Shown here: piece after piece, positions 37,102 through 46,701 of the stretch
Position numbering within the stretch: the stretch's first letter is position 1
Layout: every line of letters starts with the position of its first letter
NCBI RefSeq assembly: GCF_001592935.1
Contig: NZ_LRDB01000003.1
Coordinates: 209,115 to 273,114 of the forward strand
Reading direction: 5' to 3'
DNA from: Roseivirga echinicomitans
GTDB lineage: Bacteria; Bacteroidota; Bacteroidia; Cytophagales; Cyclobacteriaceae
Length of the DNA: 64,000 bases
Program-made: the position numbers and the translations under genes
Notes under the pieces: generated by a model
Database searches by the model: none
Seen by the model: the letters and a program-made list of their open reading frames with translations, nothing else
Told to the model about the DNA's origin: nothing

Positions 37102-38256
37102 CTAAACGAGTGATCGAGAGCTTAATACTTCAGCATAAAGGTTTATCAAGTTTTCATACCCTTTTTCTTCGGTATAATTTTCTTTATAATCTAGATATGC
37201 CCGTTCTCCCAATTGGTTTACCAATGCGGAGTTCTCTTCCATCTTATTAATGGCATCTATCAACCCACTTTCAATTTCATATTTAAGGCCATTAACCCCA
37301 TCATTAATCATGGAAGCCATGGCCCCTCTATTTCTCGAAATTACCGGTTTTTTTAATGAAAAAGCCTCAAGAATAACCATTGGCATTCCTTCATAATATT
37401 TAGAAGGGAAAATGACAGCTTTACACTTTCTCATATTTTCCAAAACAACATCTCGGTTTCTTTCCCCTAAGTGTTTAACATTCTTAAAATCACGGAATAT
37501 CTCTGGATTATCCGATTTACCAATAAGAATGAATTTGGAATGTGTATTTCTTCTAAACAAATAAAGTAAATCCTGAAGTCCTTTTGAATCATTTAGTCTA
37601 CCAACAAATAGGAAAAAATCTTCCCGAACAGTCACCAAATTATTCTCAGCCAGAAAATTGGGTTTGACCACAACTTTGTCTTTCAAGGTATCCCCAAAAA
37701 CTTTCTCTTTCTGAAACTCGGTCAAGCATACGTATCGATCAATCAGATTATCCCAAGTTCCTTTATTTCTATGATATTGGATTACATGAGCCTGAGCGGC
37801 AGTTGCAAAATATGAGTTTCTATAACACTTAAATTTAATAGAGTTATAAAGGCTCTTATTTAAACACTTTTCACACACCTCCCCATTACGAAATAGAAGG
37901 CTATTAGTACATACCATTTTGTAGTTATGTAAGGTCTGAACAACTGGTACATTTTTAGACTTACAAACTTCATAGACAATAGGTGTAATCAAAGGAAATG
38001 TATTATGTACATGACAAATATCCGGCTTCTCCTTTTCAATAAATTCTTCTAATTCCTTCCCAATGGATTTTGAAGAGTGAAGAGAACTCAATATTTTGAT
38101 CTTATCTAATTTTGAATATTTATCCAAATCAGAGTTATCCTTAATAAACTGAATTACACAATGGCCATGACGGTCCAGTATTTTTTTCTCTTCCTCAACA
38201 ACGGTTTCCTCACCCGTCTTTCCTTTATATATATTGTGAACCTGGAGAATTTTCAT
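37102..38256 (-). CDS. Glycosyltransferase family 4
   Basis: The protein (384 residues from ATG 38256) has the GT-B pattern: an N-terminal half with KILQVHNIY and DICHVHNTFPLITP, and a C-terminal half with FLFVGRLNDSKGLQDLL, and the donor-binding SKYYEGMPMVILEAFSLKKPVI (E-x7-E). Several cysteines (CTNSLLFRNGEVCEKC) form a possible metal site found in some family members. ATG 38256 is preferred because it starts at the first beta strand; an ATG at 38277 would add seven residues. It is the first gene of its operon. Confidence 0.88.
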   Translation of the reverse strand: MKILQVHNIYKGKTGEETVVEEEKKILDRHGHCVIQFIKDNSDLDKYSKLDKIKILSSLHSSKSIGKELEEFIEKEKPDICHVHNTFPLITPIVYEVCKSKNVPVVQTLHNYKMVCTNSLLFRNGEVCEKCLNKSLYNSIKFKCYRNSYFATAAQAHVIQYHRNKGTWDNLIDRYVCLTEFQKEKVFGDTLKDKVVVKPNFLAENNLVTVREDFFLFVGRLNDSKGLQDLLYLFRRNTHSKFILIGKSDNPEIFRDFKNVKHLGERNRDVVLENMRKCKAVIFPSKYYEGMPMVILEAFSLKKPVISRNRGAMASMINDGVNGLKYEIESGLIDAINKMEENSALVNQLGERAYLDYKENYTEEKGYENLINLYAEVLSSRSLV

Positions 38257-38347
38257 TGAACCTAGCTTAGTTGACAATAGTTAGTATGATTAAAAAATTA
38301 TTAATTTTTGATAATGACAAACCGTTTCAAAGTCAATTGAATGATGA

Positions 38348-38572
38348 CTACTTGGTTAAGCCATCGCGCAAACCTCTAACCACAAACTTTAGGTAAATAA
38401 ATCTCCCATGCAAAACAAAGTACGCAATATACCCACAAATCTTTAGTCCTTGGCTGAGCCAAGAGGCAATTTTACGGACCCTTTTTTCATAGTTGTTCAC
38501 AGAGAACGAGTGACAGGCAAAATTCTCATTTAGGATACTATTGATAAAAAATCTATATTTTTGATGATTCAT
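38348..38572 (-). pseudogene. C-terminal remnant of a family 2 glycosyltransferase
   Basis: This 74-codon frame has a C-terminal half, GYIAYFVLHGRFIYLKFVVRG then LRDGLTK, that aligns with the end of the intact glycosyltransferase at 39537-40448 (GYSAYFIFRGRF, GFKDGLIK). No catalytic glycosyltransferase domain is present upstream, where the divergent methyltransferase gene begins. The N-terminal 33 residues have no likeness to the intact enzyme. It therefore looks like the decayed end of a second copy, left after recombination. It is probably not functional, though a small membrane peptide cannot be excluded. Confidence 0.6.
38556..38563 (+). promoter_or_regulatory. -7 promoter element of the methyltransferase gene
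   Basis: TATTTTTG matches TAnnTTTG exactly, 34 bases before the ATG at 38598, inside the remnant frame on the opposite strand. Confidence 0.4.
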
Positions 38573-38597
38573 AGATAAACAGCAAGAGCAGGCAAAT

Positions 38598-39485
38598 ATG
38601 ACAAAAAATCACGGTTATTTAGAGTTTCCTGATATTCACAGATATTCAGTTTCAGAAGGTCTATCTGAAGAAGTTTTAGTGGCAGCCTTCAAGGTTGAAG
38701 AACACTATCACCGACTCTTGCTTAATGAAAAGAATTTTGACAAACGAGTAAAATTATATGATGAATTCTATTCTAAGCTTATTCCTATTTATGGTAGAGA
38801 TACTAGTTTAATTGATGGAATAAACGACAAGGATAAATACGTAAAGTTATTCGCAAAAGAACTGGAGAATGCTTCGGTTGTCGACTACGGGAGTGGTCAG
38901 GGATATATGCTTCAAAGTATAGAGAGACACCTAAAAACCAAAAGCCTTACTGGAATAGATGTGGTAATTCCTGAAAGTCTCAAGTCTCATAAAACAATCC
39001 GTTTTATAGAGTCTAATATTATTAATTATGAATTTGATGAAAAGTTTGATGTTGCGTTTTCCGATAATGTCTTAGAACATCTTGTTCCAGAGGATGCTGA
39101 TATTCATCTGAAAAACATATTCAATCATTTGAAACCCAATGGAAAGTTAATAATAATAATGCCTAACAGACTCTTCGGTCCCTGGGATGTTACTCGCATT
39201 AAGGATTTTTCTCAGTCAGGAAAACTGACCGCAGAAGGAGGTCATGTAAATGAATCTACACATACCGAAATGGCAAACCAACTTAAAAAGATTGGGTTCA
39301 GAGAGGTCTCAACAATTTTACCAATTCCAAAGCTTAAATATTCTCTTTTCAAAAAAGTGAGGATAAAAACTCACTGGGTAGAAGCAATAGAGAATAACCC
39401 TATCCTACTAAGAATATTTAGAAGCATCAAGGTATATGGCGTATGTCAACTAAAGCTTCCGGTAACTTTGATTGCACAAAAATAG
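38598..39485 (+). CDS. Class I SAM-dependent methyltransferase
   Basis: The 295-residue protein has a helical N-terminal part of about 90 residues and a Rossmann methyltransferase domain: motif I VVDYGSGQGYML near 95, acidic loop TGIDVV, and DVAFSDNVLEHL. It probably methylates a sugar or glycolipid of the surface polymer. It is the only plus-strand gene inside a long minus-strand block and has its own promoter element, so it may have been inserted separately. Confidence 0.85.
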   Translation: MTKNHGYLEFPDIHRYSVSEGLSEEVLVAAFKVEEHYHRLLLNEKNFDKRVKLYDEFYSKLIPIYGRDTSLIDGINDKDKYVKLFAKELENASVVDYGSGQGYMLQSIERHLKTKSLTGIDVVIPESLKSHKTIRFIESNIINYEFDEKFDVAFSDNVLEHLVPEDADIHLKNIFNHLKPNGKLIIIMPNRLFGPWDVTRIKDFSQSGKLTAEGGHVNESTHTEMANQLKKIGFREVSTILPIPKLKYSLFKKVRIKTHWVEAIENNPILLRIFRSIKVYGVCQLKLPVTLIAQK

Positions 39486-39536
39486 CTTCAAGAAAAGAAT
39501 CTATTTATTGAAGCTTAATTTATAATATGATTAACC

Positions 39537-40448
39537 TCATTTTATTAACCCATCCTTAAACCCTTTCAGGGCAGACCTTAGCTTGTTAAACCGACCTCTG
39601 AAAATAAAGTAAGCCGAATAGCCAGCCAGTTTGAAAAATTGATAACCCCAAGCGCCTACGGGGTTAAAGTAATCCTTGTGTTTTCTAACCAAAAACAAAT
39701 GATTTCTAGCATGAAGGTAATGCATAAAAGGCGATAGAAACCCTTCCTTCTGCTTGGTATCACTTTTTAAAGAGGCCATGGAAAGATGAAAGATTACACT
39801 TTCTGGAGCCACCTTTAACTCATAACCTGCTTTGCGCATTCGAATGGACCAATCTACATCTTCATGGTATGCAAAGAATTTATTATCCAAAGCACCAATC
39901 TGGCGGATAACCGAAGACCGAGCTAAAATACAACAGCCTGTGATCCAATCCGTGTCTAATTTAATGCTTGACCTTACCGTGTCTAGCTCTTGATATAAAA
40001 AGCGTGTTTTCGACAAACCAAAGAATCGATCAGTATCTCCACCTGCACTCCATATAAAGTCTTTCCGATTCAATTCTAAGATCAACGGCTGAACTGCAGC
40101 CACTTTAACATTACCCTCTAGGGTCAAAAGCAATGGTTCTAAAAAGCTTTCCGTAACTTCAGTATCGTTATTAAGAAGCATAATGTACTCGAATCCAGCA
40201 TCCAAAGCCCGTGTTATTGCTACGTTGTTGCCTCCAGTAAAACCCAGGTTCTCTATGTTCTGAATAAAGGTAACTTCTTTAAACCTCTCTCTAAGTCTAG
40301 GTCCCGAATTATCTGCTGAAGCATTGTCTACCAAAAAAATATTTATGCTTGGGAAACCCGTATCCTCTAAACTACTAATGCATCGAACCGTAAGGTCATA
40401 GGCATTCCAGTTAACCAAAATGATTGCAATTTTATTTATCCCCATCAT
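39537..40448 (-). CDS. Glycosyltransferase family 2
   Basis: The 303-residue GT-A enzyme shows IILVNWNAYDLT at the start, FLVDNASADNS, the nucleotide/metal block LLNNDTEV, the WITGCCILARSSV acceptor region, and the catalytic HEDVDWSIRMRKAGY. The C-terminal 45 residues are hydrophobic and basic and probably rest on the membrane. This is a rhamnosyltransferase-like subgroup. It overlaps the flippase gene by 17 bases. Its C-terminus matches the remnant at 38348-38572. Confidence 0.92.
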   Translation of the reverse strand: MMGINKIAIILVNWNAYDLTVRCISSLEDTGFPSINIFLVDNASADNSGPRLRERFKEVTFIQNIENLGFTGGNNVAITRALDAGFEYIMLLNNDTEVTESFLEPLLLTLEGNVKVAAVQPLILELNRKDFIWSAGGDTDRFFGLSKTRFLYQELDTVRSSIKLDTDWITGCCILARSSVIRQIGALDNKFFAYHEDVDWSIRMRKAGYELKVAPESVIFHLSMASLKSDTKQKEGFLSPFMHYLHARNHLFLVRKHKDYFNPVGAWGYQFFKLAGYSAYFIFRGRFNKLRSALKGFKDGLIK

Positions 40449-41646
40449 TACTCAACACACAATACCTCTTTAATAAATAATAATGCACTGCAAAACTTAA
40501 CACCTCTGAAAGAAGTAGTGCCACAGCCAGCCCATAGCCCCCAAAGTAATAACTACCCAACATTGCAATAACAAGCATAAAAACTGCCGTTACCCAGGTG
40601 GCTTTGGCCAAAATTTCTTTCCTTTCTGCTACTAAAATTTTTATCATGTTGGCAACGTTCAACATTCCAAAAAACGGAATAAAGCATAATATCCTTAACA
40701 CATTGGCACTATAATCAACATACTCACCACCTAAAATTCGGATGATATATGAAGAAGTAATTGCGAACCCCAGTCCAACAGCAAAGGTTAATGCCAGACC
40801 ACTTTTATAAGCTTTAGATAAATACTCATTAAAATCAGACTCATTTTCATGATAAAGTCGTGAAGCACTTTGCAGAATAGACTGGGTTAAAAAAACGGGA
40901 ATCATTCTTAATAAAAAAGCTACTCGTTGCGCTAAGTTATACCTTCCTAGTTCTACTTCCGAAACAAAATTACTTAGAATAATATAACCTCCATGAACTG
41001 AAAGGTGTCCGCCAATGGTTGAAAGGAAAAACTGAAAATTCTCCTTTATCCTTATAAATACCTTTGCAGCGTTGACCCAATAAAACCTGAGCCCCCACTT
41101 TTTGTAGACGAACACTAATAAACCGAAATTGACAATGACGGAAGAAGCTCCGAATAAAAAATTAACCCATTTAGCGTCACTGCCTTCTTTCACTACTATG
41201 ACTACGGCAATTAAATAAAACAGCTTAGATATGGCATTGGCAATTGAAACTAAAGAAAGCTTGTCGAGCCCCTGCAAAATAAACATCGGAAATAAGGCTT
41301 CCCCTAGTAAAATCACCAATGAAAGAGAAAGTATTGAGGAATAATCAGGAAAAAAATTGAACCCATAAATAGCAATTAATATCAACAAACTGAGCACGAC
41401 AGAAAGCATCAGCTTGGTGACTATAATCTCATTTACCAACTCTTGCTGTTTATCGGTATCACCTAAGGTTAATGCTAGCCGCTTTGGCCCGTTTAAATGG
41501 AAACCGTAATTGACAAGGACACTTAAGAACATTACAACTGTAAGCCCTAAACCGACTAAGCCGAATTGGCCTTCCCCTAAGTTTTGGTACAGTAATGGTG
41601 TGATAACAACTGCTACAAGGACATTTACTCCTTGGTTTAGCGACAA
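40432..41646 (-). CDS. wzx: Wzx-type oligosaccharide flippase
   Basis: The protein, 404 residues from a TTG start, has about twelve transmembrane helices and belongs to the polysaccharide flippase (MOP) group that moves lipid-linked repeat units across the inner membrane. The TTG at 41646 lies inside what should be helix 1. The frame stays open upstream to the stop at 41719-41721, giving a plausible extension (IIKSVSFANFFHLSLNQG), but without ATG, GTG or TTG in it. The true start may therefore be a rare codon such as ATA/ATC, or there is a sequence error. It is the only flippase in the window. Confidence 0.85.
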   Translation of the reverse strand: MSLNQGVNVLVAVVITPLLYQNLGEGQFGLVGLGLTVVMFLSVLVNYGFHLNGPKRLALTLGDTDKQQELVNEIIVTKLMLSVVLSLLILIAIYGFNFFPDYSSILSLSLVILLGEALFPMFILQGLDKLSLVSIANAISKLFYLIAVVIVVKEGSDAKWVNFLFGASSVIVNFGLLVFVYKKWGLRFYWVNAAKVFIRIKENFQFFLSTIGGHLSVHGGYIILSNFVSEVELGRYNLAQRVAFLLRMIPVFLTQSILQSASRLYHENESDFNEYLSKAYKSGLALTFAVGLGFAITSSYIIRILGGEYVDYSANVLRILCFIPFFGMLNVANMIKILVAERKEILAKATWVTAVFMLVIAMLGSYYFGGYGLAVALLLSEVLSFAVHYYLLKRYCVLSNDGDK

Positions 41647-41740
41647 GTGAAAGAAGTTAGCGAAAGAAACGCTCTTGATTATTTTTCTAACCTCTTTGAT
41701 AACTATTGGGGCTCTTGATTAAGATTATGTAAGAGTTATA

Positions 41741-42811
41741 TCAATCTTCTTGACTCATAACAGATGTATAAATCCGCATTAAAGTAAAGTAACTCACCAT
41801 TAGCAGTCCACCTAAAATCAACCCAATCACCAAGGCTTTATACCACTTCATATGGTCGTCTTCTAGGGGCAAAACAGGCTTATCTATTCCCTGTATCAGA
41901 GGTGTATTATTTCGATTAGAGATTTTAGCAATTTCTAAATTTTTAACAATCTCCTCATATACAGCCGATGAAGCCTGAACATCTATCATTATTTTTTGTC
42001 TTGGCACATATGCCGTAGACTTCAAAGAATTAAGGTAAGGGTTACGTTCATCAAACTGAGCTAAATCACTTAAGGACTGATCTAAAACCTTTTTAACGCT
42101 ATCTGCCTGATAGGCCAATACTCTTAAGTTTTCACTGGTCTTTTTTGTTTTCGCTGCTTTATAAAACTCGTTTACATGCTGAACTAAAGTTTCATTAAAC
42201 TTTTTAGAAAACAACTCATTATTAGAGGTATATGCTACGCTTAATATAGTAAGCTTTCGGCTAGGCTTTGAAACGACAAGGTTTCTTTTTCTAATATCTT
42301 TTACCACTTCCTTCAAAACACTATCATGCCTCACAATCATATTGTCTTTAGGCATCTCAAAATTGACACCCGCTTTTGCCCACTTTTTGTCCAGTTTGTT
42401 TTCACGGCCATACCAAGTTATGAGTCTTTCAACACCCATTTCCGATTCACTTTTTGTCAAAAGCGTCTCCTTCATCATGGTGTATGACATGTAAAGCTCC
42501 GTAATATTATCCAGCTGAAAAAGGCTACTCTCACCTCCTAATGAGGAACCAACATTAACTCCAGCCAAAGAAGCCAGAGAAGATAGCTGTCCTAAACCTC
42601 CACCAGATTCATCCTCAAGTGTAAATGTTGTTTCAGCCTTATAATTTGTTTTTCTAACCAACTGATAAGTGAAGAATAACCCCCCAATAACAATGGCACC
42701 AACAATAATTTTTGCCCATGCGCTGAACATAGCTTTTGCCCATGCCTGAAAATTGCGTATAAGGCCAGCAATAGATATTCGCTCTTCATTAATATGGTGA
42801 TGTTCACTCAT
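41741..42811 (-). CDS. wzz: Wzz-type chain-length determinant protein
   Basis: The 356-residue inner-membrane protein has a helix near residues 35-55, a periplasmic domain with coiled-coil stretches, the proline-containing PVLPLEDDHMKWYKAL block, and a second helix near 330-350. It sets polymer length. No tyrosine-kinase domain is fused to it and no wzc or wzb gene is in the window. Its ATG overlaps the stop of the Wza-like gene (ATGA), so they are translated together. Confidence 0.9.
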   Translation of the reverse strand: MSEHHHINEERISIAGLIRNFQAWAKAMFSAWAKIIVGAIVIGGLFFTYQLVRKTNYKAETTFTLEDESGGGLGQLSSLASLAGVNVGSSLGGESSLFQLDNITELYMSYTMMKETLLTKSESEMGVERLITWYGRENKLDKKWAKAGVNFEMPKDNMIVRHDSVLKEVVKDIRKRNLVVSKPSRKLTILSVAYTSNNELFSKKFNETLVQHVNEFYKAAKTKKTSENLRVLAYQADSVKKVLDQSLSDLAQFDERNPYLNSLKSTAYVPRQKIMIDVQASSAVYEEIVKNLEIAKISNRNNTPLIQGIDKPVLPLEDDHMKWYKALVIGLILGGLLMVSYFTLMRIYTSVMSQED

Positions 42812-45387
42812 TTTCCAGAAAAATTGATTTGACTAATAAGAAGGGCTAAAGTGGCTAAACCGCTAGTGATACCAACAACCTCAGAAATAGCAAATGGTAA
42901 TTTAAGTGGCTTGGAAGGTACAATAATTTCAGCACCCGGAGATACACGAGGATAAAATTTGAAAAACAAGAATTTTTTTGTCTTCGCTACTTTCCCATTG
43001 GCGTAAATCACATGCGTGTTTTTACGCTGAGCTCTGTTGCCAAAGCCTCCAGCCAAGTTGATAAAGTGCTTGACGCTTCTATTGGGCTCATAAACCACTG
43101 TGGTAGGATAAAGCACTCTACCTCTTAACCTCACAGTTTCTTGCTGTTTCGGAAGAACAAGCACATCGCCCTCCTCAAGGATAAGGTCAAATTTAGATTT
43201 CGGATTTTCAATAATTTTCTTCAGATCGATTCCAATAGCATCAGAGTTACCAAGTTGTACATCTCCAAAAAGCGCATTGCGTTGGACAATTTCTCTGAGT
43301 CTTTCCTTTTTCGCGTAGAATGGATCTCCTTCAGTGTCTAAGTTTTGTTTATCAAGCTCATCAAGTTGCTGATTAAGCCTAGCCACTTGCGCCAACTCCG
43401 ATTCAGATAATGAAGGATCTCCTTCGGCATACCTGTTGAGAAGTGCTTCCAAGGCCTGAACTTTTTGTTCAATATTGCTTATCTCTGAATGGAATTCGGT
43501 TTTTCTGAGCAAAGTAGCTCCCTCTATATATGCATACTGGTTTACACCTCCTGCACGCTCTAAAAGACTTGATATTCTCTCGGTTTGATTCTTTATGGCA
43601 TAGTTGCCCGGATAGGCTACCTCCCCTTCGATGGCCACAAATTTTTGAACAAAGAAATTAGGGTTCTTTCTTACAATGATATGATCAAAGGGCTGAAGTT
43701 CAAAAGTTTTATCTTCATTATTAAGTGACAGATTTCTGTCAACATCTACAACGAAAACCTCTGATACATTCCCAACTTGAGCATCACCATATCTTCGTGT
43801 GATTTCAATTTTCGATTCCGATGCTGAAGACTTAAAGCCTCCCGCCAAAATCAAGATATCTTCAATCGTCATTTGATTTGAAAATCTAAAGATCCCACCA
43901 GAATTTACCTCACCAGAAACTTCTACATAACTCTCCTCTTTCAAATCATAAATGGAAAATATTTGTACAACATCTTCACGCTGTAATTGAACATCATTTG
44001 AAGTCCCATCCATTAAGTCCTTCAAATTGATGGAAATAGTTTCTGTAGATAAATCAGGATTTGTTCTAATAATTAAAGCCCTGCTTTGACTAGCATCACC
44101 CTTCAGTCCATCAGCCTTTTCAATAAGTTGTTTGGCTGTTAGCGCTCCAGAAATTGAGTACTGTCCTGGACGGAAAACAGCCCCCTTAATTTGAACTCGA
44201 TTTGAGAAGCGATCCAAGACACGTTTAACTTGATAAACATCCCCTGGCTTAGGAGTAAAAACTGCATACTGATTTTCAAAAACATCGGCAACCACCTTCT
44301 CTTTGCCCACGTTCCTAACTACACTTATTTGTTCTGAAAAAGCATTCTCGCTAAATCCCCCCGCATACCTAATTAGATCGGAAAGGGATTCATTCTCCTT
44401 TAATTCATAAATAGCTGGTCTTTTCACGGCACCACTAACTGTAATACGGTTGGTATATGGATCAATAATAATCACATCATTACTCTGAAGCCGTATATTA
44501 CTCTTGCTATCCCCTGAAATTAAAAAATCATAAGCATCAAGTTGAGCAACTAGCTTATCTTCTCTAAACACTTTGATATTCCTGAGTGTTCCATTTTCCG
44601 TCACACCACCCACGGAATACAACGCATTAAAAACTGTACTAAATGCACTCATAGTATAGTTACCTGGAATAGCAACTTCACCCGCCACTGTGATATTAAT
44701 TGACCTAATTCTTCCTAAAGTAACAGAGATGAATGTTGAAGGAGATTCTCCTTCCAATTCAGTAATTACCTTGGCTAGTTTATTTTTTATCTTGGCCTCA
44801 GCAGCTTTAACATTTAGTCCCGACAAGAAAATAGGCCCAAAGTTTTCCAAAATAATACTCCCCTCAGGGTTAATTTCAGCCTGATAGTATTGTTCTGAGC
44901 TTCCATAAATATCAATAAAAATCTCATCCCCTGCTCCAAGCACATAATTTTCTGGAGTCGGAATATTCAAGCTAGACACAAAACCATTTTTTGCATTGCC
45001 ATTTTGAAAAATGGCCAAACCAAAAATCTCAGAGGGTAATAAAGGCTGACTTTCAGAAATCAACGCTTCCATACTGGTTCGATTAGATCTTCCCGTTGGA
45101 GTTGATTCAGCCGTAGATACTCTGGAGCTTTGTATTTTATTCATCCTTTGACCTAGTTTTGATATTTCAGTCAATGACACCCCTTGTCCCTGTGCAGCAG
45201 CAAACAAGTCTTGTTGTGAATACCCCATTGAAGATGCCTTTTGCATCATACTTTGAATTTGTTCATCAGAAAGCTCATCCACCTTAATGGCAGTAAAATC
45301 TGGCAATGCCTGAGCCATTGCCGGCTGGTTAAAAAACAGTGTTAACAATCCCAGAATAAGAAATGAATATTTAATTTTTTGCCCCAT
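42808..45387 (-). CDS. Wza-like polysaccharide export protein with many SLBB domains
   Basis: The protein (859 residues from ATG 45387) has a signal peptide ending PAMAQ, an N-terminal region of unknown role, a polysaccharide export (PES) domain near 150-240 (YVLGAGDEIFIDIYG), then about six SLBB domains (recurring GxVxxPGxY, for example VAGEVAIPGNYTM, VKGAVFRPGQYSIS variants) and a final hydrophobic helix near 835-855. It forms the outer-membrane exit channel. It is more than twice as long as E. coli Wza (379), as is usual in Bacteroidota. The ATG at 45387 gives the best signal peptide; an upstream in-frame start at 45435 is less likely. Confidence 0.92.
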   Translation of the reverse strand: MGQKIKYSFLILGLLTLFFNQPAMAQALPDFTAIKVDELSDEQIQSMMQKASSMGYSQQDLFAAAQGQGVSLTEISKLGQRMNKIQSSRVSTAESTPTGRSNRTSMEALISESQPLLPSEIFGLAIFQNGNAKNGFVSSLNIPTPENYVLGAGDEIFIDIYGSSEQYYQAEINPEGSIILENFGPIFLSGLNVKAAEAKIKNKLAKVITELEGESPSTFISVTLGRIRSINITVAGEVAIPGNYTMSAFSTVFNALYSVGGVTENGTLRNIKVFREDKLVAQLDAYDFLISGDSKSNIRLQSNDVIIIDPYTNRITVSGAVKRPAIYELKENESLSDLIRYAGGFSENAFSEQISVVRNVGKEKVVADVFENQYAVFTPKPGDVYQVKRVLDRFSNRVQIKGAVFRPGQYSISGALTAKQLIEKADGLKGDASQSRALIIRTNPDLSTETISINLKDLMDGTSNDVQLQREDVVQIFSIYDLKEESYVEVSGEVNSGGIFRFSNQMTIEDILILAGGFKSSASESKIEITRRYGDAQVGNVSEVFVVDVDRNLSLNNEDKTFELQPFDHIIVRKNPNFFVQKFVAIEGEVAYPGNYAIKNQTERISSLLERAGGVNQYAYIEGATLLRKTEFHSEISNIEQKVQALEALLNRYAEGDPSLSESELAQVARLNQQLDELDKQNLDTEGDPFYAKKERLREIVQRNALFGDVQLGNSDAIGIDLKKIIENPKSKFDLILEEGDVLVLPKQQETVRLRGRVLYPTTVVYEPNRSVKHFINLAGGFGNRAQRKNTHVIYANGKVAKTKKFLFFKFYPRVSPGAEIIVPSKPLKLPFAISEVVGITSGLATLALLISQINFSGK

Positions 45388-45432
45388 TTGTTGGTGATTC
45401 CGTCTAATTCGTATGCAAGATAAAATAAAAGC

Positions 45433-45440
45433 CAAACATA
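45433..45440 (-). promoter_or_regulatory. -7 promoter element for the wza-wzz-wzx-GT2 operon
   Basis: The minus strand reads TATGTTTG, an exact TAnnTTTG match, 46 bases before the chosen Wza start, and after the stop of the WecA-like gene. It supports the ATG at 45387 over the one at 45435, which would lie upstream of the expected transcript start. Confidence 0.5.
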
Positions 45441-45485
45441 AGAATGTTTAGCTGTTAAAGCATTCTACTCTAATGTCTTCGTTTT

Positions 45486-46613
45486 TTAGCCTACCGACTT
45501 TGTAATTGATACTACTTTCGCTTCTTTTCTATAAGTTCTATTTCTTTCCTTCAGTTCTTCCTTGCGCTTATCAATCATCGATTTAAAAATAAGCTCCGTA
45601 ATTGTTCCTAAAGTTAATGCAGTAACTATAAGTGCGGGAAGCACAATCGCATCTGAAAAACTTTTTAACACTAAAGTCAATAAAACAAAAATCACGTTTA
45701 CGGTTACCAAAATACCCGTGGCCTGAGCGTGGTTGCAGCCCAAACGAAGAAGAATATGGTGTAAATGAGTCCTATCTGGATGCATTGGAGACTTCCCTCT
45801 CAGCATTCTCTTAATAAACACTCTCAAAGTATCATAAAGCGGTACAATTAATACTCCTATGGCTGGCCCAACAAATGCATCAAATCGGAAAGGGTGTGCT
45901 GCTTGGAGATTGTAGTTTAAATCAATAAATTTTATTGATACTATTGACAGAAAAAATCCAATCATCAAAGAGCCCGTATCACCCATGAATACTTTTGACG
46001 GAGCCCAGTTAAATTGTAAGAAAGCCAACAAGCCACCTAACAAAGAAAAAGAAAGAAAGGCGTAAGCATCAGCGCCTACTAAGTAGAACCAGATGCCAAA
46101 AAATAGGGTGCTAATTATACCAATAGAGCCAGCTAAGCCATCAATTCCATCAATGAGATTATATGCATTTGTTATGACAATGATTGTAAATACAGATAGG
46201 ATGTAACTAAAAATCGTTGGAATTTCATATACTCCAAAAATTCCGTAAAGAGAAACAAGCCTAATATCGCAGACTGCTACTATAATAAGTGTTGATGCAA
46301 TTTGGCCAAGAAGTTTCTGGAATGCCCTTAGATTAATCAAATCATCTCTAAAGCCAATTATGAACATTATGGTCAAGGCACTAATTACGTACTTGATCTC
46401 TTTAAGTCCGTCAAAAGGCATCCAAATAAAAAGCGAGATGGAAAACCCAATAAAGATTGCCAATCCCCCCATCGAAGGCGTATGTACAGTATGAATCTTT
46501 CGCCCTCCAGGAGTATCCAAAAAGTTACGCTTTTTGAACGCTTTGATAAAAACCGGAAAGATCAAAAAAGTTATTAAAAAAGAAGTACCTCCCAGTAGAA
46601 AAAACTGTTCCAT
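45486..46613 (-). CDS. WecA/MraY-family polyprenyl-phosphate sugar-1-phosphate transferase
   Basis: The 375-residue protein has ten to eleven helices and the family's cytosolic motifs: the DD pair in [28 protein letters not shown], and the HPDRTHLHH histidine block that marks WecA rather than MraY. It probably moves GlcNAc-1-phosphate (or a relative) to undecaprenyl phosphate. It is the second of three initiating enzymes in the locus. It could serve other polymers, such as a general O-antigen. Confidence 0.9.
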   Translation of the reverse strand: MEQFFLLGGTSFLITFLIFPVFIKAFKKRNFLDTPGGRKIHTVHTPSMGGLAIFIGFSISLFIWMPFDGLKEIKYVISALTIMFIIGFRDDLINLRAFQKLLGQIASTLIIVAVCDIRLVSLYGIFGVYEIPTIFSYILSVFTIIVITNAYNLIDGIDGLAGSIGIISTLFFGIWFYLVGADAYAFLSFSLLGGLLAFLQFNWAPSKVFMGDTGSLMIGFFLSIVSIKFIDLNYNLQAAHPFRFDAFVGPAIGVLIVPLYDTLRVFIKRMLRGKSPMHPDRTHLHHILLRLGCNHAQATGILVTVNVIFVLLTLVLKSFSDAIVLPALIVTALTLGTITELIFKSMIDKRKEELKERNRTYRKEAKVVSITKSVG

Positions 46614-46701
46614 TCAATTCTGTTATTCTCTGTAAAGTTAAACAGTTAAACCAAGTATTGAAAGGCGCGACATCAATTAATAAATAACTGAAGTCATTCG
46701 T

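Noticed and set aside
45388..45435. Upstream start for the Wza-like protein at 45435
   Set aside because: It places 16 non-signal residues before the signal peptide and lies at or before the predicted transcript start; ATG 45387 fits better.
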